Shown piece after piece: positions 10,505 to 22,202 of a stretch of DNA of 64,000 bases. The translations under genes and the position numbers were made by a program. The DNA is from Medicago truncatula (taxonomy: Eukaryota > Streptophyta > Magnoliopsida > Fabales > Fabaceae). The stretch spans positions 59,438,494 to 59,502,493 of the forward strand of contig NC_053045.1 of NCBI RefSeq assembly GCF_003473485.1. Direction: 5' to 3'. The notes below the pieces were generated by a model. The model did not search any database and was not told where the DNA came from. It saw only the letters and a program-made list of their open reading frames with translations. Each line of letters starts with the position of its first letter. The first letter of the stretch is position 1.

Positions 10505-11290
10505 CGTTGTTTTGAAGGACAATGTATCTGATACATGGCGTTGGCTTAAAGATCCTGTTCATGGCTACTCAGTTTGGAAAGCATATTGATTTCTTATTTC
10601 TGGTGAGCAGGTGGATAGAACTCTCGTTGATGATGTCTGGCATAGATGCATTTTGGCAAAAGTGTCTCTGTTTGTGTGGCGTCTGCTTCGAAACTGTCTT
10701 CCCACGAAGGACAATTTGATGCGTCGAAGGGTTCTTCAGGTTACTGACACCGCGTGTGTTTATGGTTGCGGTGACTCGGAATCAACTAATCACCTCTTTT
10801 TAGAGTGCGAGATTCCCAATATGGTTTGGTTACATGTGAGAAATTGGATAGGTTTATCTACGGTATCCTTGTCAGCTGCGAGAACATTACACTCAATTCT
10901 CTTTAATGGCGGGAATGCCTCTTAGTTCACATTATGTCTTTAAAGTAATTTGGTTTGCTTGTGTTTGGATGATTTGGAATGATCGTAATGACCGAGTCTT
11001 CAAAAACACGGGATCAAATTCTTCTGTCTTCATTGAGAAAATCAAACTAAGTTCTTATTTATGGATTAAAGCTAATAGACCGTCTATTAATTTATGTTTT
11101 CATGATTGGTGGCAACATCCGTTACATTGTTAGGGTGCTGCTTGTAATTATTTTTTGGTGTTGGAGGTGCCTCAAATTGTTTGGCATCTCTCGTTGTACT
11201 CTTTGAGCGGTGTCTTCCCTTAACACACCTTGCGCGGGGGACTATACCATTGTTGTTAATATATATCATTTTGCCTTGTGAAAAAAAATA
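10505..11290 (+). mobile_element. 5'-truncated LINE tail with zf-RVT domain
   Basis: Frames covering 10611-10925 and 10906-11133 encode the C-terminal region of a plant non-LTR retrotransposon polyprotein. The blocks are VWHRCILAKVSLFVWRLL, RNCLPTKDNLMRR, the zinc-binding CVYGCGDSESTNHLFLEC and finally VIWFACVWMIWNDRND. A stop near 10923 requires a frame change to continue. The 3' region is followed by 'gtgaaaaaaaataaata', a polyA-like tail at about 11279-11295. The RT core and endonuclease are missing, so this is a dead, 5'-truncated copy. Confidence 0.8.
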
Positions 11291-11295
11291 AATAA

Positions 11296-11878
11296 ATTAC
11301 TAATATATATGTATGCATTTAATAATTGATTCTATCGCGTTTTGGACAAATATCTAGAATTTATGGCGTTTTTTTAGGGGTAGAATTTATGGCGTTAATG
11401 AGTGAGTGTTAATCTATTTTTTTTCTCAATGTTATGAGCTCTTGAATACATATAATAATTATAGTTTAGTGTCTAGAGCTCATATAATTCATACTCATTG
11501 TTGGAAGTCGAGACTGATCAAAAGGGTATGCAATTCAATATACCAAATGACTACTAATACAAACTGAGCTAGTTCCAAAACAAAGATGGAATTTGGAAGA
11601 TCCAATCATAAAATTAAACATAGAGATTAATTAATTACTACTAACTCAGTAGCTAGCTAAGGTATTCACTAAATTGACAACTAGGTGAGAAGCTATACAT
11701 CTATGTTTTTGGGTGTAATAGCAGTCACATATGATAATCATTGAAGGCAAATTTTTATGTGGAATTTCTAACAATTTCACCCACCCCACACTAATTAACA
11801 ATTAGAACAAAAATTTATGAACAGTGAAAATTGAGGAGGAGCATGTGTCTTGAGAGATTGTATTCATTAGTAAATTAA
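11296..11878. other. Intergenic, includes the Aux/IAA 3' region
   Basis: No additional gene was seen. The right part probably contains the 3' untranslated region of the minus-strand Aux/IAA gene. Confidence 0.4.
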
Positions 11879-12749
11879 CTAGCAGCTGTTAGCTCTTGTG
11901 ATCTTCAGCCTCTTCACACTGGACAAAAACATCCTGCATTAATTGCATAATTTGTCAAAATCATGAAAATGTAGATGTCATTGTTATGATTGCTGATATC
12001 TGACTACATTTTATTTTTCAATTTTTGAAACCTCTTTCGTGATACCAGTTCAATTCCTACTAATAGAAAAACTTACTCCCAAGGCACATCTCCAACCATC
12101 ATCCAATCTCCTTCTTGATCTTCATATGTTAGCACATGAAAATTCCATGAATTAAGTGGTTGAGAGTTAGGACCTGCAGAAAGAAAAAGAAAAGAAAACA
12201 ATTTGATCTGTAAGGTCCAAAAGAATGAAATAAATTTTATGAGGGCTAATTTGAATTCTTACAAAGAATGGTGGTCCTAAACATATGACAAAGAGCTTTA
12301 ATAAGTCCATCATAGCTATGATGTTCCAACAGATTTAATTTTCTTCCAATTGGGATTCCTTCCATGTAAACTTTCACAAATAAAGAAGGTCTTTGTTTCT
12401 CAGCCAAGGTGCTTCTCAATATGGACTTATTAATTGGTGGCCAATCACATGTTTCCTCCCTAAAACATAACATTTAACTTGTTAATATTACAATTAATCA
12501 AAAATATATAACAAAAGTAAATAAAAAAAATATGAAAGGATACCTTGGTAATTGAGATTGAGAAGAAGGAGAGATGCTAAGACCAAGTTTGAGGTCAGTG
12601 CTCAAATCTGTTCTGTTTCTACTGCTGCTACTATTTCTGTAGACACTTGAGAGGCATAGTGATGAAGGGTAGTTGTTACTATCTATTGAAGAAGATGAAG
12701 ATGAAGATGATTGGGTTTGATGAGCATCAATTTGTTCATATGTTTCCAT
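11879..12749 (-). CDS. Aux/IAA auxin-response repressor, non-canonical (IAA20/IAA30-like)
   Basis: Four exons on the minus strand (12749-12544, 12459-12263, 12173-12077, 11933-11879) join in frame into 184 residues. Aux/IAA proteins are nuclear repressors that bind ARF factors. A poly-Ser stretch lies at 14-21. The EAR-like LKLGL repression motif is at 53-57. The C-terminal PB1 domain (about 94-178) has the invariant lysine K98 and the acidic OPCA run E152-D153-Q-E-G-D157. The degron region is atypical: instead of GWPP it reads D74-W75-P76-P77-I78, so TIR1/AFB-dependent turnover may be weak or absent, as for IAA20/IAA30-type proteins that lack domain II. The short length and gene structure fit that subgroup. 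The start codon is the first Met of a clean frame, about 65-80 bp downstream of a TATA-rich tract. Confidence 0.92.
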
Positions 12750-12811
12750 ATCAATGTATGTATGTAACTGAATTATTAATGCTCAAAAGAAAAGCCGTCA
12801 CCTTAGGCTCC

Positions 12812-12831
12812 TTTTATATATATATATATAT
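12812..12831 (-). promoter_or_regulatory. TA-rich TATA region of the Aux/IAA gene
   Basis: A (TA)n tract ending in 'ttttatatata' on the plus strand gives TATATAAAA-like sequence on the minus strand about 65-80 bp upstream of the start codon. It is also a microsatellite. Confidence 0.45.
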
Positions 12832-14424
12832 AAGTTCATTAAAGAAATAGTTATATAAAAGTATATATTAGAAGCTGCTTTAATTAAGAGAGAGAGAATG
12901 AAAAGCAAAGCAAAGCCAAGTCAGAAATTGAGAAGACTCATATTGGTTTTGATTTGCCATGAGGGTGGGCGACATGTCCACAAGGCCTAAATTACACGGT
13001 TTTCAAGTTTTGGTTGGTTGGAACCTATAAATCTTATTATTTTAATTAACCCCTTAATGATCTTCCACCCCTCTTTATTTTCTGCTTATTTTAGTTTTAG
13101 AAGCTTATTGTTATATTTTTAATCAACTTTTCATTCTATGGCTGTTGTCTTCACATGATCATGGGAGGACATCATGTGAAGGATTTTGGTTCAATAGTAC
13201 TGGCCATGGACATGCACACCATGTATAATTATAATAATAAAACCATAAAGAATGAAAACGATGTTCTCTTATCAATTCAGGTATAATAATCCACTGTAGA
13301 ATTTAGTGTTTTTTTCATGTTTGTTTGGGGGTCCCTAATATATTGAACCAAAGAAACAGACAGACCTATTGTTTCTTTGTTGAGTTGGAACTTTTTTTTT
13401 TTTTTTTTGAAGGAAGGAAGTTGGAACTTATTATTTTCTCCACTTTTTTATATTTGAATTCACGCAATTAACAACATATAAGTGATCGCTGCATCGAGAT
13501 CGGACCGTCCAAATTTCAAACTCAGTATTTTTTAGTTAAAACAAAAATCAAAACCTATTTGCTTTCTAAACCGTTCAATTGTGTTGAATGTGATAATGCG
13601 TGGGATTGTGACGGTAGTTAATTCAAATCCATTTTTTTTCTTAATACCAACAAAACAAATCATGATGAGTGAAAGATCTTTTCAATTATATAATTTTCCG
13701 GTGGAAAACAAATCAGTATTATATATTGTCTACTAATTTTCTTAGAAAAGGACATTTGAATATAAAGAGTTTTTAAAAAATAATAGAAAGATTCCACTAA
13801 AAAAAGAATAAAAGAAAGAGTTTAAGTATCTAATAACATTTGTTTGTTGGCCCATTTTGGATGTATCCTTATTTGTTAATGGAAAAAGTGAGATGTATGA
13901 ATATAAGGTTGTGCCAGAATTAACTAAAGTTCAAGCATAGTCATACCAGTACACAAGTGTTGGAAGAGAATGATGGAGACTATTTGTTTGAGGACCATTG
14001 AATTCAGTCTTGTATTGAGTACCCACCCCAACTCCTCAAACCAATATAAGTAGAAAAAAATTAAATTGACAGCTTGGTCCATACTATCACCAACTTCATT
14101 TTGGCAAATTGGAGTTACTATGATGTTCAGCCTTTTGTAGTAAACTTGGATGCATTTATTCCAGCTAAACATTCATAGATTTTAAATATTGGACACCAGT
14201 TGTTATTTTCTGTTCATGCTCACAGCTCATGTGTTATCTAAAATCATATTTTAGTCATTTTTTTCTCTATTTGATACTATCGAGCTTGATATCTAAATCG
14301 TTTGATCCTGATCCAACGTACTGATAATGGGTTGAATACGTAAATTTGTAACCTCGACAAATTCAAATTCGTATTGAAAAGATTTTATGATTTTTTTTAG
14401 AGGAAGATTTTATGAAGTTGATTA
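12832..14424. other. Intergenic, upstream of the Aux/IAA gene
   Basis: No gene was recognised. An 82-codon frame at 13924-14172 (-) has no recognisable family motif. A 20-bp poly-T run lies near 13391-13410. Confidence 0.45.
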
Positions 14425-14687
14425 CTACCTCCGTCCCTATATATAAGACCATTTTGCTAAAATTATGGGAATTAAGAAAGTGAATATTTGTATTAAAGTT
14501 GTTTGTAATCACTATTGTTTTTACAATTTTATCCTTAAGAGAGATAATTAGTTTATATTTTTCATATGTTATTTATTGCTGATTGAAGAAAAAGGCGCAT
14601 GTATGTAAAAAAATAATTAATGTAATTGGAAATAGCAAAGGGGTCTTATAAAAAAGGACAAAAAAAATTCTCAAAAGAGTCATGTAG
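14425..14687. mobile_element. Stowaway-like MITE (copy 1)
   Basis: The left end is CTACCTCCGTCCC followed by 'tataagacc'. The right end carries the inverse (ggtcttataaaaaaggac ... catgtag). Flanking TA dinucleotides (14423-14424, 14688-14689) fit a Tc1/mariner-type target duplication. The copy at 20691-20987 is the same family in reverse orientation. Confidence 0.65.
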
Positions 14688-14697
14688 TAATTACTAA

Positions 14698-14935
14698 GGG
14701 TGTGTTTGGATTGAGAGTTTAGGAGGGGAAGAAAGAGGAGAGTTCAATTTTAATTTTTAAATTACGAACAACACAAAATGTTTTTTTAAAATAAATTAAG
14801 TTTTTTGAAGTATTATATAATCATTTATCATTTTGTTAATTCAATTTTCTATAAATTATTTTATAATATCCCTAATTTAAAAAAAAAAGTAAGCTCTCTC
14901 CTCTTTTACCCTTCTAAATCCTCCATCCAAACACA
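14698..14935. mobile_element. Tourist-like MITE
   Basis: The termini GGGTGTGTTTGGATTGAGAG and CTCCATCCAAACACA are inverted. Inner blocks 'gaaagaggagag' and 'ctctctcctctttt' also pair. TAA trinucleotides flank both ends, as in PIF/Harbinger elements. Confidence 0.6.
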
Positions 14936-14938
14936 TAA

Positions 14939-16023
14939 AAAAAATTTCACTTGACTATTGTTGTTTTTGTCTTTTTATTTTGTGAAGTGCAATTTTAAAT
15001 CCATTCATTAGAAAGGAGGGTACCAACTACCATCCTGATATAACCAACCTATGGTGGCATTTTTCCTTTAATTAGAGGAAAACTCGTACCATTATTTTAC
15101 TCCTTTAAAAATGTCTTTATAATAAATAAATATATGATTAGTCATTTGGTCTCCATTTAGAGATGAGATATTATGATAGGCCTCTAGGTTAAATTGGATA
15201 AATATTAGAACTAATTAATTTGGTCCACGAAACAAGTTAATCAGTTGCTATTCATATTAATGAATTAACTATAAAAAATCTAAGGGTTCTAAATAAAGCA
15301 TACAAGTTCATGACTTCATGTGATGCTGCATTAAAGCTTATTAGACTTTTCTTTTACCAATTTGTTAGATTTTGTTAACTCGTACTTCTCCAAGATGTTT
15401 GCTTGGAAGGGGAATATTTTTTAGTGAAAAACGTTTGAGTTAGCTAGCTAGCTGTACATCAAGAGAGCAAAGATATGTGTGCTAGATTTCACAAACAAAT
15501 ATAGATATTTGCTAGACAGCCTGAACTGAAATAAAATTAGAAACATTGCATAATATATAGGTTAAAGTTTTAATCTCGAATGCCTCATTTATTTACCTAA
15601 AAAAAAAAAAAATTAAAAACTAATCAAGATACAAAAATCTACTTAAAAGGTTTACTTATCCCAACAACTCTTCCATACAAACTAGTCAAGGATTGAACAT
15701 AAAATCACATGTTTAAGAGACTACGTTATCCGTTAATTGTGCCACACTATGTTAATCACTGCTTTGTTATATATTATTGGTTCTTATAATATTTCCACAA
15801 ATATATGTGTAAACTTTTTTACACGAAAAGCACATACTATTTAAACTTTTGTAATTCTGTATAAGTGTACATCGATCTAATCTTTGTTTAGTTCAACAAT
15901 TCACCTGTGTGAGAAAATAAAAGTACACGGAGGTACCACATTTGAAAGAAAACTGTTTTTAATTAATATGATAATACAAATAAATAAATTATAGTACTAT
16001 ATTGAAAGCAATGAATGTATGTT
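14939..16023. other. Intergenic, nothing recognised
   Basis: AT-rich sequence without a supported coding frame. A short stretch near 15680-15750 ('acgttatccgttaattgtgcc') looks like dispersed-repeat debris but could not be assigned. Confidence 0.4.
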
Positions 16024-16028
16024 GTAAA

Positions 16029-16412
16029 TGTAACATCCTAGACTACTTTTAGGATTGCCGACTGACCCTACAAACTAATACGAGTCTTTCAGTGTGTTTT
16101 GTCCTCATTCGCACGCTTATCGAAAATTTCCCGGTAGGTCACCCATCATAAGAATACTCCAAGTCAAGCACGCTTAACTGTGGAGTTCTTATGAAATGAG
16201 CTACCGAAAAGAAGATGTATCTTGTTGATATAGATAGTACCAAACAATTCTTATAAGCCTTCCTTCAACCATGTAGTCCCATACCTACACGGCCTCATGA
16301 TTCCTCTCATTCCGATGTGATTCGGCTTGTCTAGAAGTTATAGGGAACCGCTCATTATCATGCCTTGTGCACCGACAACCACTCCCCGCCCTCATCAGCC
16401 TTGGGTGTTATA
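16029..16412 (-). mobile_element. Cassandra TRIM solo LTR with embedded 5S rRNA-like sequence
   Basis: Read on the minus strand the LTR starts 'tataacaccc' (a decayed TG end) and finishes 'gatgttaca'. It is flanked by gtaaa (16024-16028) and gtaag (16413-16417), a 5-bp target duplication with one mismatch. Inside, the minus strand contains 'agaactccacagttaagcg' then 'atgggtgacctaccggga', which align with the 3' half of plant 5S rRNA including its internal pol III control regions. Cassandra elements are terminal-repeat retrotransposons in miniature that carry 5S-derived sequence in the LTR. No second LTR or internal region was found nearby, so this is a solo LTR. Confidence 0.85.
16120..16250 (-). 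ncRNA. 5S rRNA-like segment within the Cassandra LTR
   Basis: The A-box-like 'agttaagcgtgcttg' and the C-box-like 'gatgggtgacct' are preserved, while the 5' half is strongly diverged. It is a transposon-borne derivative, not a ribosomal 5S gene. Confidence 0.7.
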
Positions 16413-16417
16413 GTAAG

Positions 16418-17494
16418 AGCCTAAAATGGATTAATTAATCAGTAGATCCAACGTGTGGGATGGGGTTGTAAGTATCAAATATGGAATAAAGAAAAAAAAG
16501 GAATGCAGAGACAAAGAAACACGATTTAAAGTCACAGTCCTCTTTGAAATTTGCAGACTAGACAATTTTCCTTCTCTCTGTTGTTATATGTTTCTACGTT
16601 TCCACCTTTAATTATCATCATGCCAATATTGTAAAATTATAGAGCTCTGCTCTACACTTTAAACTTTTTTTCCTTTTTTAAGAGACATCCTAACAAACAA
16701 AATTGGACCATACAGATAAATTCATCAATGCATGTACTTGAATATTAATTTCATTTAATCAATTAAAGAATTATGAAAGGCTACCTATGTACATGATAAT
16801 CTAAGTATGTGTTTGTTCTCATGAGTTTAGTTCGGATGATATGGACAAAGACGTACAATTTTTACGTAGCTACGCTTTATAGCTTCTTATTTTCAGAGTT
16901 GAAAAGGTTACAGACAAACATGAGTTTATCTTTTTTTTTTTTTTTTTTTTTTTAAATTGAGGTGGAACCAAACACACATTAAATATATACTTATATTTTC
17001 TCTATATATTTGGCAATCTAACAAACCACACGGTCCACCGAGCTATGTATCCATCACTAAATTATTAATTTTTTTTGACAGGATCATTAAATTATTAATT
17101 AAAGGTTAATCAATCCAACACATTATGTCCATGTGGTAGTCATCCCTTATATCCAACACTAAGTTTGCTACGCTATGATTTTTTGGATATGAAATATTAT
17201 TAACATCACCGATTGTTAATTAATTAATTACGTGTAGGCGAGAACGTGATGAACTTGTTAATAAAAAGTGAGATTTATTTACACACCAAAGCTATATAAG
17301 CTGAGCTGGCAGGCATGATTAGCAAAAAGGAAAAGAAACACAGGTGGAAGTTAAGGGGAACACCAAATTAGTGTACCCATTGTTTAAAGTTTGTATCTGA
17401 GAAATAGTTTACCATCTTATTTAGGCAAGTTTTGGTATATTTGACTCTTTTTACCACTTTTTCTCAATTGAACTAAACAACTCTTTATCTCTAA
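16418..17494. other. Intergenic, nothing recognised
   Basis: No gene. A T-homopolymer run lies at about 16930-16952. Duplicated 'attaaattattaatt' occurs near 17060 and 17085. Confidence 0.4.
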
Positions 17495-18078
17495 GGACTT
17501 GTTTGTTTCTACGGATTGTGGAAGGATTGATGGTAGGAAGGACAAAAAGTTTATGGAAAAGTTTCATTTCATAGTTTGGTTTCTAGGTCAATGAGAAAAG
17601 AAAATGTACTTTTTATGGACCTCATAGGTATAAAACTTTCCGCACCAGATTGAGAAGAAAGGTGGGAGAGAGCATTGAATTTAATAAAAAGATCAAATAA
17701 CCCTTATTTTAGAGCATTGCATCGCGTACCTACTCTAGTGTAATTCATGAAATTTCTTAATTACATAAAAGCTTAGACATGCGACAACCTTTCCATTTTT
17801 TATGTAATGTTTATAAGGGCAGGTTCTTTTTCCATTTATATTATATTATATATATTTATATAATTGTAATAAAATATTATATTTTAAATGAGGGGTACTT
17901 ATGTCATTTAATAAAATATGTGCCTTTCTTTCCTTTCACTTTCTTCTCACTTTCATTTATACCAAACAACCAAACAATCATCTCATAATCTATCCTCTTT
18001 CTATTCACTTTCATTCCTTCAACAATCTTTTCTATTAGTTTCTTTCCTTATACTTTGTTTGAGCATTCAAACAAAGCC
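17495..18078. mobile_element. Tourist-like MITE
   Basis: The left end GGACTTGTTTGTTTC and right end GCATTCAAACAAAGCC are imperfect inverted repeats. The TAA trinucleotide flanks both sides (17492-17494, 18079-18081). Internal inverted blocks ('ggaaggattga' against 'cattccttcaacaatc') support it. No transposase frame. Confidence 0.6.
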
Positions 18079-18081
18079 TAA

Positions 18082-20688
18082 AGCTAGGACATGATCCCAA
18101 CTTTAAGAAACACGCAATTAACTAACAAGTTCTCTTTCTCTTTATTAAATATTAAGTATAGATAAACAAACATATACATATTTTTTGATTAAAAAAAAAT
18201 ACATATTTGCATGTGCCTAAGCATATGTGCTTACATGGCAACTCTGACTCTCATGTTTGATAAAAATTACGAGGCTGATCAAATTACAATCCACAATCAA
18301 CTCTTCTAGTTTAGTTACATCTAAACTAAACTACTACATATTCATTCTCATCATATTTATAAACAAAAAACTACTTTTTAAATTTATTGAATACGTATTT
18401 AGTATATATTATAGACCAAATATATTAGATGTTGAATGAACCTAAAAATATATTTTATTTGCTTATAAATATGACTTGAGGGAATATTTGCTATTTAGAG
18501 TTTATTTAATTTGATGTAATTGAACATGAACTATTTATCAAATTGGACTTTCAACAATGTTGCATAACCGAATTGAAGATTAGCCAAATATATAAATAAA
18601 TATAAACAATTATTACAAAAATGACAAAAAAATTGGCTGAACTTAACCCAATTCAATTCAACTATGAACCAAGCGTGCATGGTATAATTGAACCAACCAC
18701 CAAACTTGGTGGGTTTTATTTTATTTTATTTATTTATTTATGTTGTGTCTAGTTTTAGGGTAGGGAGAGTCAAAAGTAATTCTATACACAAATTAATTTT
18801 AACTCTAGGATTGGTTTTTATTTTTTATTTCTTCTGTTAACTCTCCGATTCTTAGACGAAGGGATCTTTCGTAATCAATTCGGTTGTGAGTAATGATAGT
18901 CAGACAAAAAATTGTCCCATTCAACATCAAATGCGAGTTATCATGAACGATTCGTTTATTGATGGAGTTCATTAACCACTTAAGTCAAATTACTTCAAAC
19001 CTATATATGATTTATGCACTCAAATTTATTAATCATCAAAGTTTTTAAGTGAATGTATCCAACGATTACACTTCATATTCAACTCCATTTTAATTAAAAT
19101 CAAGTTTACATATACATACACAAAACTTAATCTATCGAATGGAGAACTGATTTCATATGTTAATTGAGTTGTTAGGATCTTTAATTTGTACATTTTCCTT
19201 TTCAAATGGCATTGACAGCATGGGCAATAGCATCTAGTTATTCTGAGAAACCCATATGTTGGCATGCAAATGAAAATTTTGTAACTAGCTATAGCTAGAC
19301 GGACCTAGAGGTTAATGTAATACACAAATAGATTTTTTTTTTCTTTCTTTCCATTTTAGTCCTTTTCATTACACATTCATGAAGATGGCACCACCATGCA
19401 TGATCTGAATTTGTGTACTCTGCCTTACTTTCTTGGTGCTTCCTATTATTTTATGTTGTATTACATGAATATGGAATAATTTGTTTATACTGGACAATGT
19501 ACTAGTATAATTGCATACCAAATGAAACTGCCAGATGAGGGGTGGGAGTTTAGAAGCTACAGGGAACAGAATTATTCCTCAAGAAAAGGGAGAGAGAGAT
19601 TTAAGATTCGGTTTGTTAAAAACAAGGGTAAAAGAAAAGGTTGTTCCCCCAATGTTGCTTTAGTTGGACCACCCCTCTTTCTTTAATGGTTTATATGGTT
19701 ATATTTATTTCATCATCTATTTGTCACACTGCACTTTGTGTGTAGCTTAAGCATATATTTCATCCATATAAAATTTCCTCGAAAATTTTCTTTATATCTT
19801 TATGGAGGATAAATTTGGAAAACCAATACTAGTTATTAGTACTAACAAATTAATATTAGTACAACATTTTTACGTCCTATACATAATGTAATCAACGAGA
19901 TCTTATAGTAGAGAAAAAAAAGTTGTAGAGATTTTGTTTCTTCACTTGTTCTCTTTTCTTTCAAAAAGTGACATGCAAGAAGACATTATAAGGGAATAAG
20001 AGGTGGGCATGTCAAAGGAAGAGGTGGGCATCGTGCATTGAGCCCCAATAGTTACACCTTTGTGTTGGCCCTAAAGATAAACCTAATTAACATTAATTAA
20101 TATGTTCCCCTAAGTGACCTACAATGTCTAATTTCCACACCTAATTGGTTTTCACCTTTGTATTTTATGAAACCCAATAAAGGCCACTTGTTGAAATCTT
20201 TCTCTCCCTTTGTGCATTTTACACCTTAATTATGATTATCATGCAAATACAAACATTCCTTCCTTGAGCTCCAATATTAAGCCTACTATGTTGTTTCCTT
20301 AATTCTACGTGTCTTGTGGCAGTTAAGCATTTGATTACACCCATGTTAGCTTTGTCTCTGCCCAAGTTGTTTCAATGAATTTTCGGATATTGTTTTTCGT
20401 GCGTAGAAACACATGGAGTGCTTTTACGTAACTAGATTGAAGGAGTTCGTGTCAACATTTTATTTGCTCGACAAAGATTTCAACATGCTGATTTGGAATG
20501 TAACCATTACTTAGTTTTTTCTATTTTTAACAAACCATTAGGTAACTAATAGTATCCCAAATAATGTTTTTTTAACTAGTGTTTTCGAAACACTATTTAA
20601 AGTATTGATTACATGTCTTTTTAAGAGTTTGTCTATGCAAAATTGCAACTTCTTTTCATGAAAACAATAATTATTAAGTACAAAATTA
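18082..20688. other. Gene-free AT-rich region
   Basis: No supported coding frame, RNA gene or bounded transposon was found in these 2.6 kb. Short frames present have no recognisable motif. Confidence 0.4.
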
Positions 20689-20690
20689 TA

Positions 20691-20987
20691 CTACCTCCAT
20701 CTTTAATTATAAGACCCTTTTGAGAAATTTTTTTGTCCCTTTTTATAAGACCCCTTTGCTATTTTCAACTACATTAATTATTTCTTTACATACATGCCCT
20801 TATTTATTATTCATCTTTTTCTTCAATCAGCAATAAATAACATGTTGAAAACATAAACCAACTCCCTCTCTTGAAGGATAAATTTGTAAAAACAATTGTA
20901 ATTACAAACATATTTAATACAAATATCTATTATCTTAATTCCTTCTTTATTTTTTTAAAAGGGCTCTATAATTAGGGAGGGAGGTAG
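20691..20987. mobile_element. Stowaway-like MITE (copy 2, reverse of copy 1)
   Basis: The left end is CTACCTCCATCTTTAATTA and the right end reads 'attagggagggaggtag', its inverse. TA dinucleotides flank both ends. The sequence 'tataagacccctttgctatt' matches the reverse strand of 14425-14687. Confidence 0.7.
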
Positions 20988-21112
20988 TATTATTCAAGAA
21001 ACATGCAAAATTATATTATTCAAGTTTCCACATAATAAAAATCTCTTTCAATTATGGTAGTTAGTTTTGTTAAAACTATTGTACTTTTTTATTATAAGTT
21101 AGTTAATTAGGT

Positions 21113-21580
21113 GGTTGAAATTTAAAGTACCTTATTTAAAGGTTTTTGTACCTTGTAAAATTCAGTTGATGGAAAATAAATACCAGGAAGCAATTTCTAA
21201 ATTCCTTTTTCTCTCAACTTCAATATTGTATCAATTTTATTTTGTTGTTGTTGAAAGGTTCAATGTGGTATCAGTAGTACAAAGATTTGTTGAATTAACC
21301 ATTTAATTAATCAATTATACATCGATAATAATCAATTATTAAAATTTAGGTTGAAATTTAAAGTACCTTATTTAAAGGTTTTTGTACCTTGTAAAATTCA
21401 GTTGATGGAAAATAAATACCAGGAAGCAATTTCTAAATTCCTTTTTCTCTCAACTTCAATATTGTATCAATTTTATTTTGTTGTTGTTGAAAGGTTCAAT
21501 GTGGTATCAATAGACGAAAGATTTGTGAATTAACTATTTAATTAATCAATTATAGATCAATAATAATCAATTATTAAAAT
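21113..21580 (+). repeat. 236-bp tandem duplication
   Basis: The block beginning 'ggttgaaatttaaagtacc' (about 21113) recurs almost identically 236 bp later (about 21349). A short conceptual peptide is duplicated (MKFKVPYLKVFVPCK and following residues) but has no recognised family. Near the end of each copy is 'gtggtatca', similar to the initiator-tRNA primer-binding site of LTR retrotransposons. Confidence 0.85.
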
Positions 21581-22202
21581 TTAATCTTGATATAAATTGA
21601 TGTATACTTGTGTTGGACTTTGTTTTTAAATAGATCGTTATTGTGAAATTGACATTAAATTGAAGTTATGAAGGAGTGCATAATTGGGCCCTGATTTGTA
21701 GAAATTGATGACCAATTTTGAGTGTGTTTCCGGCCTTTCCTTTTGACTTTTATCGGAGCTTGATTTGGACAAATCTGTGGTCGATTTTGAACACTATTTG
21801 AGACTTCATTCTTCATGTTTTGCGGGTGGCTTTGAGAGAGAAACTTAGGAATACAAAGGAAGTAACTTTAGGGTTGAATGTCTTTGTAGTGAGGTTCTCT
21901 TGGGTTGGAAAACATTGTAAACACCTTGGGTGAGTGAAAATCATTGAGTGTCCTGTTCATTGGTGAGATTGAGAAAAAGGGTAGAAATTACGGATTTGTT
22001 CTTTGTGAGCTTTTAAGATAATTTATTATAACCCTTTTGTATCTCTTTTTAAGAACTCATTGATAGTGTATTAGAGAGATCAATCTCTCCCACACATTAG
22101 GTCAAGTTGGACCGAACTGGGTAAACATTTCGTGGTGTGTTTGTTTATCTTCTCTTTTTATCTTTTGCTTGTGATTTTGTGCTCTTCACTCCGATTCCTA
22201 GA

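Noticed and set aside
13924-14172. 82-codon open frame on the minus strand
   Set aside because: No recognisable motif, splice context or promoter; length is expected by chance.
16120-16250. A genuine 5S rRNA gene
   Set aside because: Only the 3' half matches 5S rRNA, and it lies inside an LTR with target duplications, so it is Cassandra-borne.
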